Source of the DNA: an uncultured Lachnospiraceae bacterium
GTDB lineage: Bacteria; Bacillota; Clostridia; Lachnospirales; Lachnospiraceae
Assembly: GCA_910578405.1 (NCBI GenBank)
Contig: CAJTQO010000008.1
Location: 1-64,000, forward strand
DNA length: 64,000 nucleotides
Direction of reading: 5' to 3'
Part shown: piece by piece, positions 34,715 through 43,217 of the stretch
Position numbering within the stretch: position 1 is the first letter of the stretch
Layout: each line of letters starts with the position of its first letter
Notes under the pieces: generated by a model
Seen by the model: only the letters and a program-made list of their open reading frames with translations
The model's database searches: none
What the model was told of the DNA's origin: nothing
Program-made: the position numbers and the translations under genes

Positions 34715-36454
34715 CTATACTGTTTTCGGCAATACATAAGAACTCTTCAAAGAAACAATCCGGTTAAACACAAGCGCATCCGGTTTGGAATCCTTCGCAT
34801 CCACGCAAAAATAACCTTGGCGGACAAACTGGAAACTCTCATACGCCTTTGCCCCGGCCAGGGCAGGCTCCAGATAGCATTCCCTGCGTACATCCAGCGA
34901 ATGCGGGTTCAGATTCAAAGAACCATCCTCATTATATACGCCTTTTTCTTCCTCTATGATATTTTCATATAATCTGACCTCCGCCTTCACCGCTTCGGCT
35001 GCAGGCACCCAATGTATCGTCCCCTTTACTTTCCTTGCGGCAAACCCTGTGCCGCACTTTGTCTCCGGGTCATAAGTGCAGTGTACTTCCGTCACCCGTC
35101 CGTTTTCATCCTTTACATAATCCGTGCAGGTGACAAAGTAAGCATTCATCAGCCTGACCTCATTCCCCGGATACAAACGGAAATATTTCTTCGGCGGTTC
35201 CTCCATAAAGTCTTCTCTGTCGATATACAATTCCCTGCCAAAAGGAACCTCTCGCGTCCCCATGGCCTCATTTTCCAAGTTGTTCGCCACGGTCAGCATC
35301 TCCTTATGCCCTTCCGGATAATTGTCAATCACTAACTTCACCGGATCCAACACTGCCATCATCCGCGGCCGCTTCATCTTCAAATCTTCCCGGATGCAGT
35401 ATTCCAGCATCGCATAGTCCGCCGAAGAATTGCTCTTGGAAACGCCGCACAGGTCAACAAACATCCGAATGGACTGTGGGGTAAAGCCCCTTCTTCTAAG
35501 CGCGGCAATGGATACAAGCCTCGGGTCGTCCCAGCCGTCCACAATGCCGTCCTCCACCAGTTTCTTAATATACCGCTTCCCTGTCACCACATTGGTCAGG
35601 TAAAGCTTAGCAAACTCAATCTGTTTGGGCGGATGGGGATATTCCAGTTCCCTTACGACCCAATCGTACAACGGTCTGTGGTCTTCAAATTCCAGCGTAC
35701 AGATAGAATGGGTAATCCCTTCTATGGCGTCCTCAATCGGATGCGCAAAATCATACATAGGGTAGATGCACCATTCCTCCCCTGTATTGTGATGCGCCAT
35801 ATGGGCCACACGATAGATAATCGGGTCGCGCATATTGATATTGGGGGATTTCATGTCAATCCTGGCGCGCAGCACCTTCTCCCCGTCCTGGAACACGCCA
35901 TCCTTCATCTCCTGGAACAATCTCAGGTTCTCTTCCACGCTGCGCTCCCGGTTAGGATCGTCCTTACCCGGCTCCGTCAAAGTCCCCCTGTATTCCCGCA
36001 TCTGCTCCGCCGTCAAATCCGACACGTACGCTTTTCCCTTTTTAATCAGCTTCACAGCCGCCTCATACATCTGCCCGAAATAATCGGAAGCGAAAAACAG
36101 CCTGTCCTCCCAGTCGGCCCCCAGCCACTGAATATCTTCTTTGATGGATTCCACAAACTCCGTCTTTTCCTTTGTTGGGTTTGTATCGTCAAAACGCATG
36201 TTAAATTTCCCATGGTACTGCTGCGCCAACCCATAATTCAACAGTATGCTCTTTGCATGTCCTATATGCAAATACCCGTTTGGCTCCGGCGGAAACCTGG
36301 TATGGACCGTATCGCACACCCCTTCCGCCAAATCCTTGTCGATGATCTGTTCTATAAAATTCCTGGAAACCACTTCCTTTTCCGCTGCTTCCGGCTTCAA
36401 CGCCACTTTTGCACAATCTGTGTTTTCTTTCTTTTGCGCTTCATTTCCACTCAT
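34715..36454 (-). CDS. glnS: glutaminyl-tRNA synthetase
   Basis: 579 residues, E. coli GlnRS length plus a short N-terminal tail. HTRFPPEPNGYLHIGHAKS holds the HIGH motif near residue 65; LCGVSKSNSSADYAMLEYC is in the region of the KMSKS loop. The anticodon-binding beta barrels follow, with GTIHWVPAAEAV. Charges tRNA-Gln directly. Most Firmicutes use the GatCAB amidotransferase route, so a GlnRS gene implies an acquired or dual system. No T-box motif is visible upstream. Confidence 0.93.
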   Translation of the reverse strand: MSGNEAQKKENTDCAKVALKPEAAEKEVVSRNFIEQIIDKDLAEGVCDTVHTRFPPEPNGYLHIGHAKSILLNYGLAQQYHGKFNMRFDDTNPTKEKTEFVESIKEDIQWLGADWEDRLFFASDYFGQMYEAAVKLIKKGKAYVSDLTAEQMREYRGTLTEPGKDDPNRERSVEENLRLFQEMKDGVFQDGEKVLRARIDMKSPNINMRDPIIYRVAHMAHHNTGEEWCIYPMYDFAHPIEDAIEGITHSICTLEFEDHRPLYDWVVRELEYPHPPKQIEFAKLYLTNVVTGKRYIKKLVEDGIVDGWDDPRLVSIAALRRRGFTPQSIRMFVDLCGVSKSNSSADYAMLEYCIREDLKMKRPRMMAVLDPVKLVIDNYPEGHKEMLTVANNLENEAMGTREVPFGRELYIDREDFMEEPPKKYFRLYPGNEVRLMNAYFVTCTDYVKDENGRVTEVHCTYDPETKCGTGFAARKVKGTIHWVPAAEAVKAEVRLYENIIEEEKGVYNEDGSLNLNPHSLDVRRECYLEPALAGAKAYESFQFVRQGYFCVDAKDSKPDALVFNRIVSLKSSYVLPKTV

Positions 36455-36628
36455 CGCCTATTTTCCGCCTCCAAGCTTCCAATATTCTAATATTCCAATA
36501 TTTACACACATTAAAAAGCAATCCTCTTTATCTTAACATAAAAAAAAGAAATAATAAAGGGGGGCTTCCTGAGAAACCAAAAAAAATTTCCTTCTGCACA
36601 AAATGGCGCGCGTCCGTGTGCATAAAAA

Positions 36629-36658
36629 ACAGGCATACCCCCTGCATGGTATGCCTGT
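36629..36658 (-). terminator. intrinsic terminator upstream of glnS
   Basis: ACAGGCATACC (36629-36639) pairs perfectly with GGTATGCCTGT (36648-36658). On the minus strand the stem is followed by T6. It ends whatever is transcribed from 36.7-37.5 kb before glnS. Confidence 0.85.
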
Positions 36659-36695
36659 AAGTCCGTCCCGGCCCTTTGACAGGGACATATCCGTT

Positions 36696-36773
36696 TCATT
36701 TGGAACCAACGCCTCCGCTTGTCAGCAACACAAGAACATCAGTTATCAATGAAACACTTAGGAAGAACGCCAT
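36696..36773 (-). CDS. candidate 25-residue hydrophobic membrane peptide
   Basis: A short frame starting MAFFLSVSLITDVLVLLTSG, preceded by GGAAGGG at normal spacing and followed within 40 bases by an intrinsic terminator. A single hydrophobic helix with a charged tail is the layout of type I toxins and small membrane regulators. No family match can be claimed. The rest of 36774-37054 is noncoding with several short complementary words, so a structured RNA is equally possible. Confidence 0.35.
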   Translation of the reverse strand: MAFFLSVSLITDVLVLLTSGGVGSK

Positions 36774-37054
36774 AAAGGCGCCCTTCCGCGTGAAATGGAT
36801 TTGAAAGCGAACCCCGGAAGCCTGCACAGGCAGTGTAACGCATACCTGCCGGCTCCCTTTCACGCTTATTCCTGTCTGCCCAAACGGGCAAATCGATCGA
36901 TCGTATGCAGACGGAAACTTTGCTTTTGGCGCCCCCGCCTGCATGGTTTAAGAATAAAAAACAAGAAAATCAAATCCAAAAAGAGTATACCACACTTTTT
37001 CCCGCTTACCGCCGCATTGTCATAATTCTCCCGGATAATGTCAAAATTACAATT

Positions 37055-37546
37055 TTATACATGTTTTTGTCGTTGCTGCCTCTCCAACAGGCCAAGGAAA
37101 CATGTACAGCTTTTTAAAAATTCGGGCATAGCCCTCACCTGGGCGTCCGAAAAATTGTGAAATAACCCTGCTGCCTCATTCATAAAAACAATGTTCGCTT
37201 TCTCCAGACTGTCACACACCAGTTCATCTATGGAACACTCTAATACATTGGCAATATCCACCAGCTTTTCCAAACTCACTTTTGTCCTTGCATTTTCTAT
37301 ATTGCTGATATGCTGCGTGGACAGCTCTACGGCCTTTGCCAGCTTTGCCTGTGACATCCTGCCCCCTTCCCTCCGCTCCCTGACCCTTTTTCCTAATTTT
37401 CCATAGTCTACCGCCATCCCTTTCACCATCGCCCTTTTTACCCGTCTTCCTCTGCTCCCACTCTCTGCGCAGCGCCCTGCGCCCGGAAAACCGGCCATAT
37501 CACGCTCTATGGTCCCCAACCCCATTTCCTTTGCAACCGGCTCCAT
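37055..37546 (-). CDS. XRE-family helix-turn-helix regulator
   Basis: 163 residues. The conserved region begins at MAVDYGKLGKRVRERREGG (residue 44) and holds an HTH with QAKLAKAVELSTQHISNIEN and ARTKVSLEKLVDIANVLE, typical of the many XRE regulators of Clostridia. The first 43 residues show no homology. The long start is kept because AAAGGGGATGTTTTT precedes it; the ATG at 37417 fits the family better but lacks spacing for a ribosome binding site. Target unknown; nothing adjacent is an obvious partner. Confidence 0.8.
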   Translation of the reverse strand: MEPVAKEMGLGTIERDMAGFPGAGRCAESGSRGRRVKRAMVKGMAVDYGKLGKRVRERREGGRMSQAKLAKAVELSTQHISNIENARTKVSLEKLVDIANVLECSIDELVCDSLEKANIVFMNEAAGLFHNFSDAQVRAMPEFLKSCTCFLGLLERQQRQKHV

Positions 37547-37621
37547 AAAAACATCCCCTTTTACTTTACACCCATTTTTACATTCTGTATACCTGTTATA
37601 GGAAAATTAAGCATCTTTCTC

Positions 37622-37639
37622 TTAGAGCATGTTTGAACA
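37622..37639. repeat. single arm of the dispersed palindromic repeat (copy 3)
   Basis: TTAGAGCATGTTTGAACA differs by two bases from the left arm of copy 1 (TTAGAACATGTTTGCACA). No partner arm is seen nearby, so this is a fragment. Confidence 0.45.
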
Positions 37640-37680
37640 CAAGCTGGAGAAAAAAGAAGACAAATCATCGGATAACCTGA

Positions 37681-37732
37681 AAAAACATGAAATGCAGCCC
37701 GGTTTTTCCTTTGGACTGCATTTCATGTTTTT
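37681..37732. terminator. strong bidirectional terminator after guaB
   Basis: AAAAACATGAAATGCAG (37681-37697) pairs perfectly with CTGCATTTCATGTTTTT (37716-37732), 17 bp with A/T tails, about 40 bases past the guaB stop. Confidence 0.9.
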
Positions 37733-37772
37733 GCTGTTTAGAAATTTTCATGCGCCACGCTTTTCTTTCCTG

Positions 37773-39227
37773 TTATTCGTCCACGCTGTAGTTGGGCGCT
37801 TCCTTTGTAATATGGATATCGTGGGGATGGCTTTCCTTTAAAGAAGCTGCCGATATCTTTATAAATTTCCCGTTTTCCTGCAATTGCGCAATGGTAGAGG
37901 CGCCACAGTAGCCCATGCCGGAACGCAGACCGCCCATCAACTGGAACACCGTGTCTTCCACCGTTCCCTTGTACGCCACACGGCCTTCCACGCCCTCCGG
38001 CACCAGCTTCTTGGCTTCCGCCTGGAAGTAGCGGTCCTTGCTCCCGTTTTCCATAGCCGCTATGGAACCCATGCCGCGGTATACTTTGTATTTCCTTCCC
38101 TGGTAGAGTTCGAACATTCCGGGGCTTTCGTCACAGCCGGCAAAGATGCTGCCCATCATGCAGACGCTCCCGCCTGCCGCGATGGCTTTTGTCATATCGC
38201 CGGAATATTTAATCCCGCCGTCCGCGATAATGGGAATCCCGTATTCCTTTGCCACCGCATAGGCATCCATTACCGCCGTAATCTGCGGCACGCCAATGCC
38301 CGCCACCACGCGCGTGGTGCAGATGGAGCCAGGCCCAATCCCTACCTTTACGGCGTCCGCTCCGGCCTCTATCAACGCCCTGGCGCCTTCCCCGGTGGCC
38401 ACGTTCCCTGCAATCACCTGCATGTCCGGATATTTTTCCTTAATCATGCGCAGGCACTTCAATACATTTTCGGAATGTCCGTGCGCAGAGTCTAACACAA
38501 TGACATCCACCTTGGCGTCCGCCAGCGCCCCAACCCGGTCCAGCACGTTTGCGGTAATGCCCACGCCCGCGCCGCATAACAGCCTGCCCTGTTCATCCTT
38601 TGCCGCCAGCGGGTATTTGATGGTCTTTTCAATATCTTTAATCGTAATCAGCCCAACCAGGTTGTAGTCCTCATCCACAATAGGGAGTTTCTCTTTCCTT
38701 GCCTTAGCCAACACCTGCTTGGCCTCTTCCAGGGTAATGCCCTCCCTGGCGGTAATCAGCCCTTGTGAAGTCATAGATTCCTTGATTTTCTTAGAAAAAT
38801 CCGTTTCGAATTTCAGGTCGCGGTTGGTAATGATGCCGACCAGTTTCCTCCCTTCCGTAATCGGCACGCCGGAAATCCGGAACTTTGCCATTAAGGAATC
38901 CGCGTCCTTTAATGTATGCTCGGGGGTCAGGGAGAAGGGGTCGGTAATTACGCCGTTTTCCGAACGCTTTACCTTATCCACTTCTTCTGCCTGCGCCTCT
39001 ATGGACATATTCTTGTGGATAATCCCGATTCCACCTTGTCTTGCCATAGCAATCGCCATCCGGTTTTCCGTAACGGTATCCATCCCAGCGCTCATCATGG
39101 GAATGTTTAGTCTGATTTTTTTTGTAAGCTGTGTCGCCAGGTCTACCTGATTGGGAATCACCTGTGAATAGCTTGGTACAAGCAGCACATCATCAAATGT
39201 AATTCCTTCGCCAATTATCTGACCCAT
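37773..39227 (-). CDS. guaB: inosine-5'-monophosphate dehydrogenase
   Basis: 484 residues. IGEGITFDDVLLVPSYSQV opens the barrel, paired CBS domains occupy about 95-200, and the catalytic Cys lies in GPGSICTTRVVAG. GGIKYSGDMTKAIAAG and YRGMGSIAAMENGSKDRYF, the NAD/IMP-binding and flap regions, follow. It commits IMP to GMP synthesis. TAGGAGGAAAAAA sets the start; an in-frame extension of 32 codons upstream is leader sequence. The leader holds a large hairpin and, further up, a perfect inverted repeat, so control of GMP synthesis at this gene looks likely. Confidence 0.95.
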   Translation of the reverse strand: MGQIIGEGITFDDVLLVPSYSQVIPNQVDLATQLTKKIRLNIPMMSAGMDTVTENRMAIAMARQGGIGIIHKNMSIEAQAEEVDKVKRSENGVITDPFSLTPEHTLKDADSLMAKFRISGVPITEGRKLVGIITNRDLKFETDFSKKIKESMTSQGLITAREGITLEEAKQVLAKARKEKLPIVDEDYNLVGLITIKDIEKTIKYPLAAKDEQGRLLCGAGVGITANVLDRVGALADAKVDVIVLDSAHGHSENVLKCLRMIKEKYPDMQVIAGNVATGEGARALIEAGADAVKVGIGPGSICTTRVVAGIGVPQITAVMDAYAVAKEYGIPIIADGGIKYSGDMTKAIAAGGSVCMMGSIFAGCDESPGMFELYQGRKYKVYRGMGSIAAMENGSKDRYFQAEAKKLVPEGVEGRVAYKGTVEDTVFQLMGGLRSGMGYCGASTIAQLQENGKFIKISAASLKESHPHDIHITKEAPNYSVDE

Positions 39228-39250
39228 TTTTTTCCTCCTATTCCGGTTGT

Positions 39251-39338
39251 GCATATATCCGTCCATCCGCCTCCGTAAAGAACCGCTCCCGGCCCTTCCG
39301 CTGCCGGAGGCGCTTGCGTGCATGGATGGGATATATGC
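39251..39338 (-). promoter_or_regulatory. structured 5' leader of guaB
   Basis: GCATATATCC...ATCC (39251-39268) pairs with GGATGGGATATATGC (39324-39338), and inside it CGCCTCCG (39268-39275) pairs with CGGAGGCG (39305-39312). The hairpin ends about 15 bases before the guaB ribosome binding site. It matches no purine or PRPP riboswitch consensus that I can recall. Confidence 0.55.
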
Positions 39339-39482
39339 TGTCTGCTGTTTGGCATATGCCGTTTCCTGTTGCGCATCCGCCGTATGAACACGCTTTGCAT
39401 ATGTTCTTTTGGCTGACGCCGTTTCCGGTTTTTGGCCTGCATCGGGATTTCTATGCCGGCGGAAACCGGTTTCTATAATTGA

Positions 39483-39527
39483 ATAGTGATGTAAGTTTGA
39501 AAAAGTTTACCAAACTTACATCACTAT
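39483..39527. promoter_or_regulatory. perfect 17-bp inverted repeat upstream of guaB
   Basis: ATAGTGATGTAAGTTTG (39483-39499) faces CAAACTTACATCACTAT (39511-39527) across 11 bases. On the minus strand TTCAAA and TTATAG, 17 bases apart, partly overlap it and could be the guaB promoter. There is no U-tract, so an operator is more likely than a terminator. Confidence 0.6.
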
Positions 39528-39582
39528 GTCAATCCGAAATTTTCATTCCGGACCAACAATCTTTGCAAACCTGCAAAAACCG

Positions 39583-40083
39583 TTAATCCGTAAATACTTT
39601 TCTCGGCGCAATATTCTTAATGGCCCTAATCATTTCCTGATTGGGCTCTAACACAATCCTTTCCCCACTGTCATAATACATCACATATCTTGCCTCCGGC
39701 TGCTTTTCTTCGCTGGAGCTGTAATCAATGGTTTTTGCCGTCCTGTTCTTAAAACTGTCCAAATGATAAGAGTTCATGGGCGCAAAAATTTCCATGCGGT
39801 TTAAATCATACTGCGCCATTCTCTTACGCCTGGACTTTGCCATTACTTTATCTACGGTCAGCTCTTTGTCCAAATACAGGTATTCGTATTCCAAATCCGC
39901 ATTCAAGTAGACAAAATATGCCACTGCCGCCATGCCAAGGCCGATAAGCAATGCAAGGAGGCTGCCCGCCCCTCCAAGTATGATAAAGCCCACTGCCAGC
40001 ATAATCGTCAGGATACGGAGAAAACGCGTCAGCGGGTTCGATTTCTTCTTCACTAAACATTCCACATATGTTTCACTCATCAT
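39583..40083 (-). CDS. DUF6106-family membrane protein
   Basis: 166 residues. Start MSETYVECLVKKKSNP, two close hydrophobic helices (about 20-60), then a cytoplasmic part with LEYEYLYLDKELTVDKVMAK, RKRMAQYDLNRMEIFAP and PRKVFTD at the end. This is the conserved pattern of DUF6106, common in Lachnospiraceae. Function unknown. Two adjacent ATGs exist (40083, 40080); GAGGATGGGACAAAATT precedes both. Divergent from the membrane protein at 40393. Confidence 0.78.
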   Translation of the reverse strand: MMSETYVECLVKKKSNPLTRFLRILTIMLAVGFIILGGAGSLLALLIGLGMAAVAYFVYLNADLEYEYLYLDKELTVDKVMAKSRRKRMAQYDLNRMEIFAPMNSYHLDSFKNRTAKTIDYSSSEEKQPEARYVMYYDSGERIVLEPNQEMIRAIKNIAPRKVFTD

Positions 40084-40284
40084 AATTTTGTCCCATCCTC
40101 TTCTGCGCCTTTCCGCGCTTGTTTGCCAGACTGCTTTCCCTGTGGTATGCAAATGTTTTCCACAACTTTTATCCAAAAACAGATTGTGTTTTCTATCATA
40201 TTACAAAATAAGAAAAGTTTCAAGGCGGCAGCTTAAGTTTTCTGCTTTCTTTACATATTTTTTATATCATTTATATGCCTTTCA

Positions 40285-40313
40285 TTGACACTTGTATCGG
40301 AAAAAGTTATGAT
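40285..40313 (+). promoter_or_regulatory. consensus sigma-A promoter
   Basis: Perfect TTGACA (40285-40290), 17-base spacer, TATGAT (40308-40313), 80 bases before the start of the membrane protein. The best promoter match in the window. Confidence 0.85.
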
Positions 40314-40392
40314 AGGGACACGGGCAAAGCGTATAGGAAAAGAAAACTACAATTAAAGGAATAAAGATAAAAGGATAAAGAAGGTGTTTGCT

Positions 40393-41148
40393 ATGGGAAT
40401 CAACGATGAAATACGGGAACAGCAAAAAAAGCTGAAAGGGAAATCGTTCAAAGAGAAATGGGGCTATTTCTGGGACTATTATAAAACACAGACATTGATA
40501 GCCATTTTGGCCGTCGTCCTGCTTGGCAGTTTTATCTGGGAGCTGGCCACCGCCAAGGAAGATGCTTTTTCCGCCACTTTACTAAACGCCTACGGCAATG
40601 ACATGCAGAGCAATTTCCAAAACGGCTTTGCCGAATATGCGGGGATAGATACCAACGCCTATGGATGTTTGATTGACGCTTCTTCCACTTTAGACAGTCA
40701 TATGTCCTCCCAGTTTGACATCGCGGTTTTCCAGCGCACCATTGCCATGACGCAGACTTCTGACCTGGATGTTATGGTAGGGGATGCGGCGTCCTTTACC
40801 TGCTTTGCCAAAAACCAGATGTTCCTTGACTTGCGCCAGGTGCTCACCGGGGAGGAGTATGCCCGGTATGAGCCTTATTTCTACTATATGGACAGCGCGG
40901 TATGGGAAAACGACGCTCCGTCAGTCCCGGATACAGACAGCGCTTCCCCTGCGGATGACGGCTCGGGCCATGCCGACCCTTCCTTAATGGAGGCTCCTGT
41001 CCCTGTGGGGATTTATCTGCCGGATAACGCAAGGCTAAAGGAATTTAACTGTTATACCGTCACGGGGCAGACTCCGGTGCTTGGGTTTGTCTTTTCTTCT
41101 AAAAGGCTGGATGCTTCCAGGCAGTTTCTGCGTTATTTGACGGAGTGA
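40393..41148 (+). CDS. single-pass membrane protein with extracytoplasmic domain, unknown function
   Basis: 251 residues. A charged cytoplasmic stretch (about 1-34), then one helix TLIAILAVVLLGSFIWELA, then an outside domain with DLDVMVGDAASFTCFAKNQM and FLDLRQVLTGEEYARYEPYF. These resemble the hinge pieces of solute-binding-like proteins found in clostridial membrane proteins. A Ser/Asp/Pro linker sits near 190. AAGAAGGTG precedes the ATG. Its last 50 bases overlap, on the other strand, the 3' end of the dehydrogenase gene. Confidence 0.68.
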   Translation: MGINDEIREQQKKLKGKSFKEKWGYFWDYYKTQTLIAILAVVLLGSFIWELATAKEDAFSATLLNAYGNDMQSNFQNGFAEYAGIDTNAYGCLIDASSTLDSHMSSQFDIAVFQRTIAMTQTSDLDVMVGDAASFTCFAKNQMFLDLRQVLTGEEYARYEPYFYYMDSAVWENDAPSVPDTDSASPADDGSGHADPSLMEAPVPVGIYLPDNARLKEFNCYTVTGQTPVLGFVFSSKRLDASRQFLRYLTE

Positions 41149-42211
41149 CGCCGCCATCAGGCGCAGCCATAATTTTCACATATTCTTCCCTCTTATCCCT
41201 CATAATATGCAGCCCTTCCTCCAGCCCTTCCAAGGCAAACCTGTGGGAAACCAGCCCTGCAGGGGCTATCCTCCCGCTTGCCAGCCTGTCCAGGACATAA
41301 TGCCAGTCGTCTTCTTTTTCTCTTAAAAAAGAAGAATTCCATGTCCCAATGACCGTTAGCTGGTTCCGGAGGATTTTCCAATAAGCTTCTTTCCCAAATA
41401 CCATATTCCCACAAGGATTGCCCACCAGACAGACCCGTCCGCCCGGCTCTGCCAGTTCCACAGCCTGCAGCGCCGTCCCGTTCTTTCCAACGCACTCAAA
41501 AAAGACATCCACGCCTGTATGGCCCGCATCCCTCCTACGTTCTTTCAGCCACTTGCCTGCATCCTCCGTCTTAACGTCACAATAATTCCCTTCCGGAAGG
41601 CCCATGCGCAAAGCCGCCTGTTTCTGGATTTCCTTATTCCCCAATACAAAAATATTTTTTATCCCTGCATCCAGCAGAAACATCAGCAGCAGCGCCCCTA
41701 TAGCCCCCAGGCCGCAGACTGCCACTGCATCCCCAATTTGCGGAGCCGCCCGGCGCATGGCATGGACTGCAACCGCCATAGGTTCCAGCATGGCGGCTTC
41801 CTCATAGGCGACACTGTCCGGCAATTCTATCAGGTTTTGCTCCGGCGCCGTTACGTATTGCGCAAATGCCCCGTTTTGCCTGGAGCCAATATAGCTGTAA
41901 TTCCTGCACATCTCATACGCTTTCTGCCGACACGGCCCGCATTTTCCACATGGAACCAGTGGGAATACGCCTACCCTTTTATTTTTCCACGCCTCATCCG
42001 CCCCCTTTCCCACTTCCCGGACTATCCCGGAAAATTCGTGGCCCGGTATCAGCGGGTAGGAATAGGCTCCTGTCCGGTAAATCCGCGGGATATCCGAACC
42101 GCAGACTCCCGCCGCTTTCACGGCTATCAACACTTCCCCTTCCCCTGGCTTTGGCCGGGGCGTTTCCTCCATCCTGATGTCTCCTATATTATGTAATATC
42201 CATGCTTTCAT
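41099..42211 (-). CDS. zinc-dependent sugar-alcohol dehydrogenase, galactitol-1-phosphate dehydrogenase-like
   Basis: 370 residues. VCGSDIPRIYRTGAY and PLIPGHEFSGIVREVG hold the catalytic zinc ligands; VPCGKCGPCRQKAYEMCRN gives the four structural-zinc Cys; VCGLGAIGALLLMFLLDAG is the NAD(P) Rossmann motif. Closest in pattern to E. coli GatD. Start at 42211 has GGAGCAGGAAGCCGCAG. Next to a TarI/IspD-like cytidylyltransferase and a pentose-phosphate epimerase, it could reduce a keto-pentose phosphate to an alditol phosphate, as TarJ does, but that role is inference. Last gene of the glycan operon. Confidence 0.8.
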   Translation of the reverse strand: MKAWILHNIGDIRMEETPRPKPGEGEVLIAVKAAGVCGSDIPRIYRTGAYSYPLIPGHEFSGIVREVGKGADEAWKNKRVGVFPLVPCGKCGPCRQKAYEMCRNYSYIGSRQNGAFAQYVTAPEQNLIELPDSVAYEEAAMLEPMAVAVHAMRRAAPQIGDAVAVCGLGAIGALLLMFLLDAGIKNIFVLGNKEIQKQAALRMGLPEGNYCDVKTEDAGKWLKERRRDAGHTGVDVFFECVGKNGTALQAVELAEPGGRVCLVGNPCGNMVFGKEAYWKILRNQLTVIGTWNSSFLREKEDDWHYVLDRLASGRIAPAGLVSHRFALEGLEEGLHIMRDKREEYVKIMAAPDGGVTPSNNAETAWKHPAF

Positions 42212-42458
42212 CTGCGGCTTCCTGCTCCTGTCTGTTCTTTTTCCTTTTATGCTTTTTCCGTTTTGTCCTTTTATTGGCTTCCTCCAATGCTGCAAATGAC
42301 AATTCTGCGAAAGATACCCTGCCCCCTTTCCTGACTTTTACGCTGCTTTGAGGCTATCCGCTCAGAAATCAGAATTCCGTCACACGGTTTACGCCAGTAA
42401 AAGACGGAGTCTTACCGAATTTTACGCAGTGGCAGCGTGGAACAGGCAAAATGAGGCT

Positions 42459-43181
42459 CTAATTCCCAATCGGGTGAAGCGCCAACTGCGTAAACCTGTC
42501 CAAATCCGTTTTCGTAGTTATTTTGAAATTATTTTCGTCCCCCGGGAGCATGGCAATATCCATCCCTGCCAGAATGGCAGGTTCCGTGGAACCGTTGACT
42601 GCTAAAATCTTCTCCGGAAGCAGACGCGCATTCGCCTCATAATATTTTCCCAGCCGGAACACTTCCGGCGCCTGCCCCGCAAAGATTTCGCCCCTGTTTA
42701 ATAAAGAAGAAACCCTATGCCCATCCGCGCTGGAATACACCGTATCCTTCATGGGCAGAACCGGAATCGCCCCTTCATGCCCTTTGGCCGCCTCCAGGCA
42801 TTCCTCTATCAATTGCGGAGAAAGCAGCGGCCTGGCCGCATCATGAATCAATATCCAGTCAGACCCTTCGGCATATTTCCGTATATCCTCCAACCCATGC
42901 AGAATAGAAAGCTGCCGGTTCTCTCCCGGAAGCGAATACCCCCTGAATTTCCGTTTGACCTCTATGCCAGCGCCCCAGCCATCGGCGGCAAGCCACTCTG
43001 AAATCCTCTCTTGCCATGCGGGCGCCGCTACAATCTGCAGCGCGTCAATCCTGCTATGTTTTAACAGGCATCCGATACAATAGCCAATAACCGGCCTGCC
43101 TCCTACCTTTATGTATTGTTTGGGGATTTCCGCCCCTAACCTGTTTCCCGTCCCGCCGGAAAGTATTAACGCTATATTCAT
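42459..43181 (-). CDS. cytidylyltransferase of the IspD/TarI family
   Basis: 240 residues. N-terminal LILSGGTGNRLGAEIPKQYI is the CTP-binding loop; LIHDAARPLLSPQLIEECL and the end GDENNFKITTKTDLDRF are family hallmarks. IspD makes CDP-methylerythritol; TarI makes CDP-ribitol, and similar enzymes make CDP-arabinitol. A glycan-operon setting with an alditol-type dehydrogenase favours a CDP-alditol product. AAGGAGTTGGC precedes the ATG. The 250-base gap downstream contains only a weak hairpin (GTAAGAC/GTCTTTTAC). Confidence 0.8.
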   Translation of the reverse strand: MNIALILSGGTGNRLGAEIPKQYIKVGGRPVIGYCIGCLLKHSRIDALQIVAAPAWQERISEWLAADGWGAGIEVKRKFRGYSLPGENRQLSILHGLEDIRKYAEGSDWILIHDAARPLLSPQLIEECLEAAKGHEGAIPVLPMKDTVYSSADGHRVSSLLNRGEIFAGQAPEVFRLGKYYEANARLLPEKILAVNGSTEPAILAGMDIAMLPGDENNFKITTKTDLDRFTQLALHPIGN

Positions 43182-43217
43182 GCCAACTCCTTTGTTTTTC
43201 CCTCGCTTCCCTTAAGG

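Noticed and set aside
36455..36950. T-box leader of glnS
   Set aside because: No T-box core sequence is found on the minus strand; the terminator present is a plain hairpin.
39388..39412. Fourth copy of the palindromic repeat
   Set aside because: Only about ten bases (AAAGCGTGTT on the minus strand) agree, which is compatible with chance.
42212..42458. Possible structured RNA or mobile element in the gap before the dehydrogenase
   Set aside because: Only short repeated words (TTTTACGC, GTAAAA) and a weak 7-bp hairpin; not enough to name a feature.
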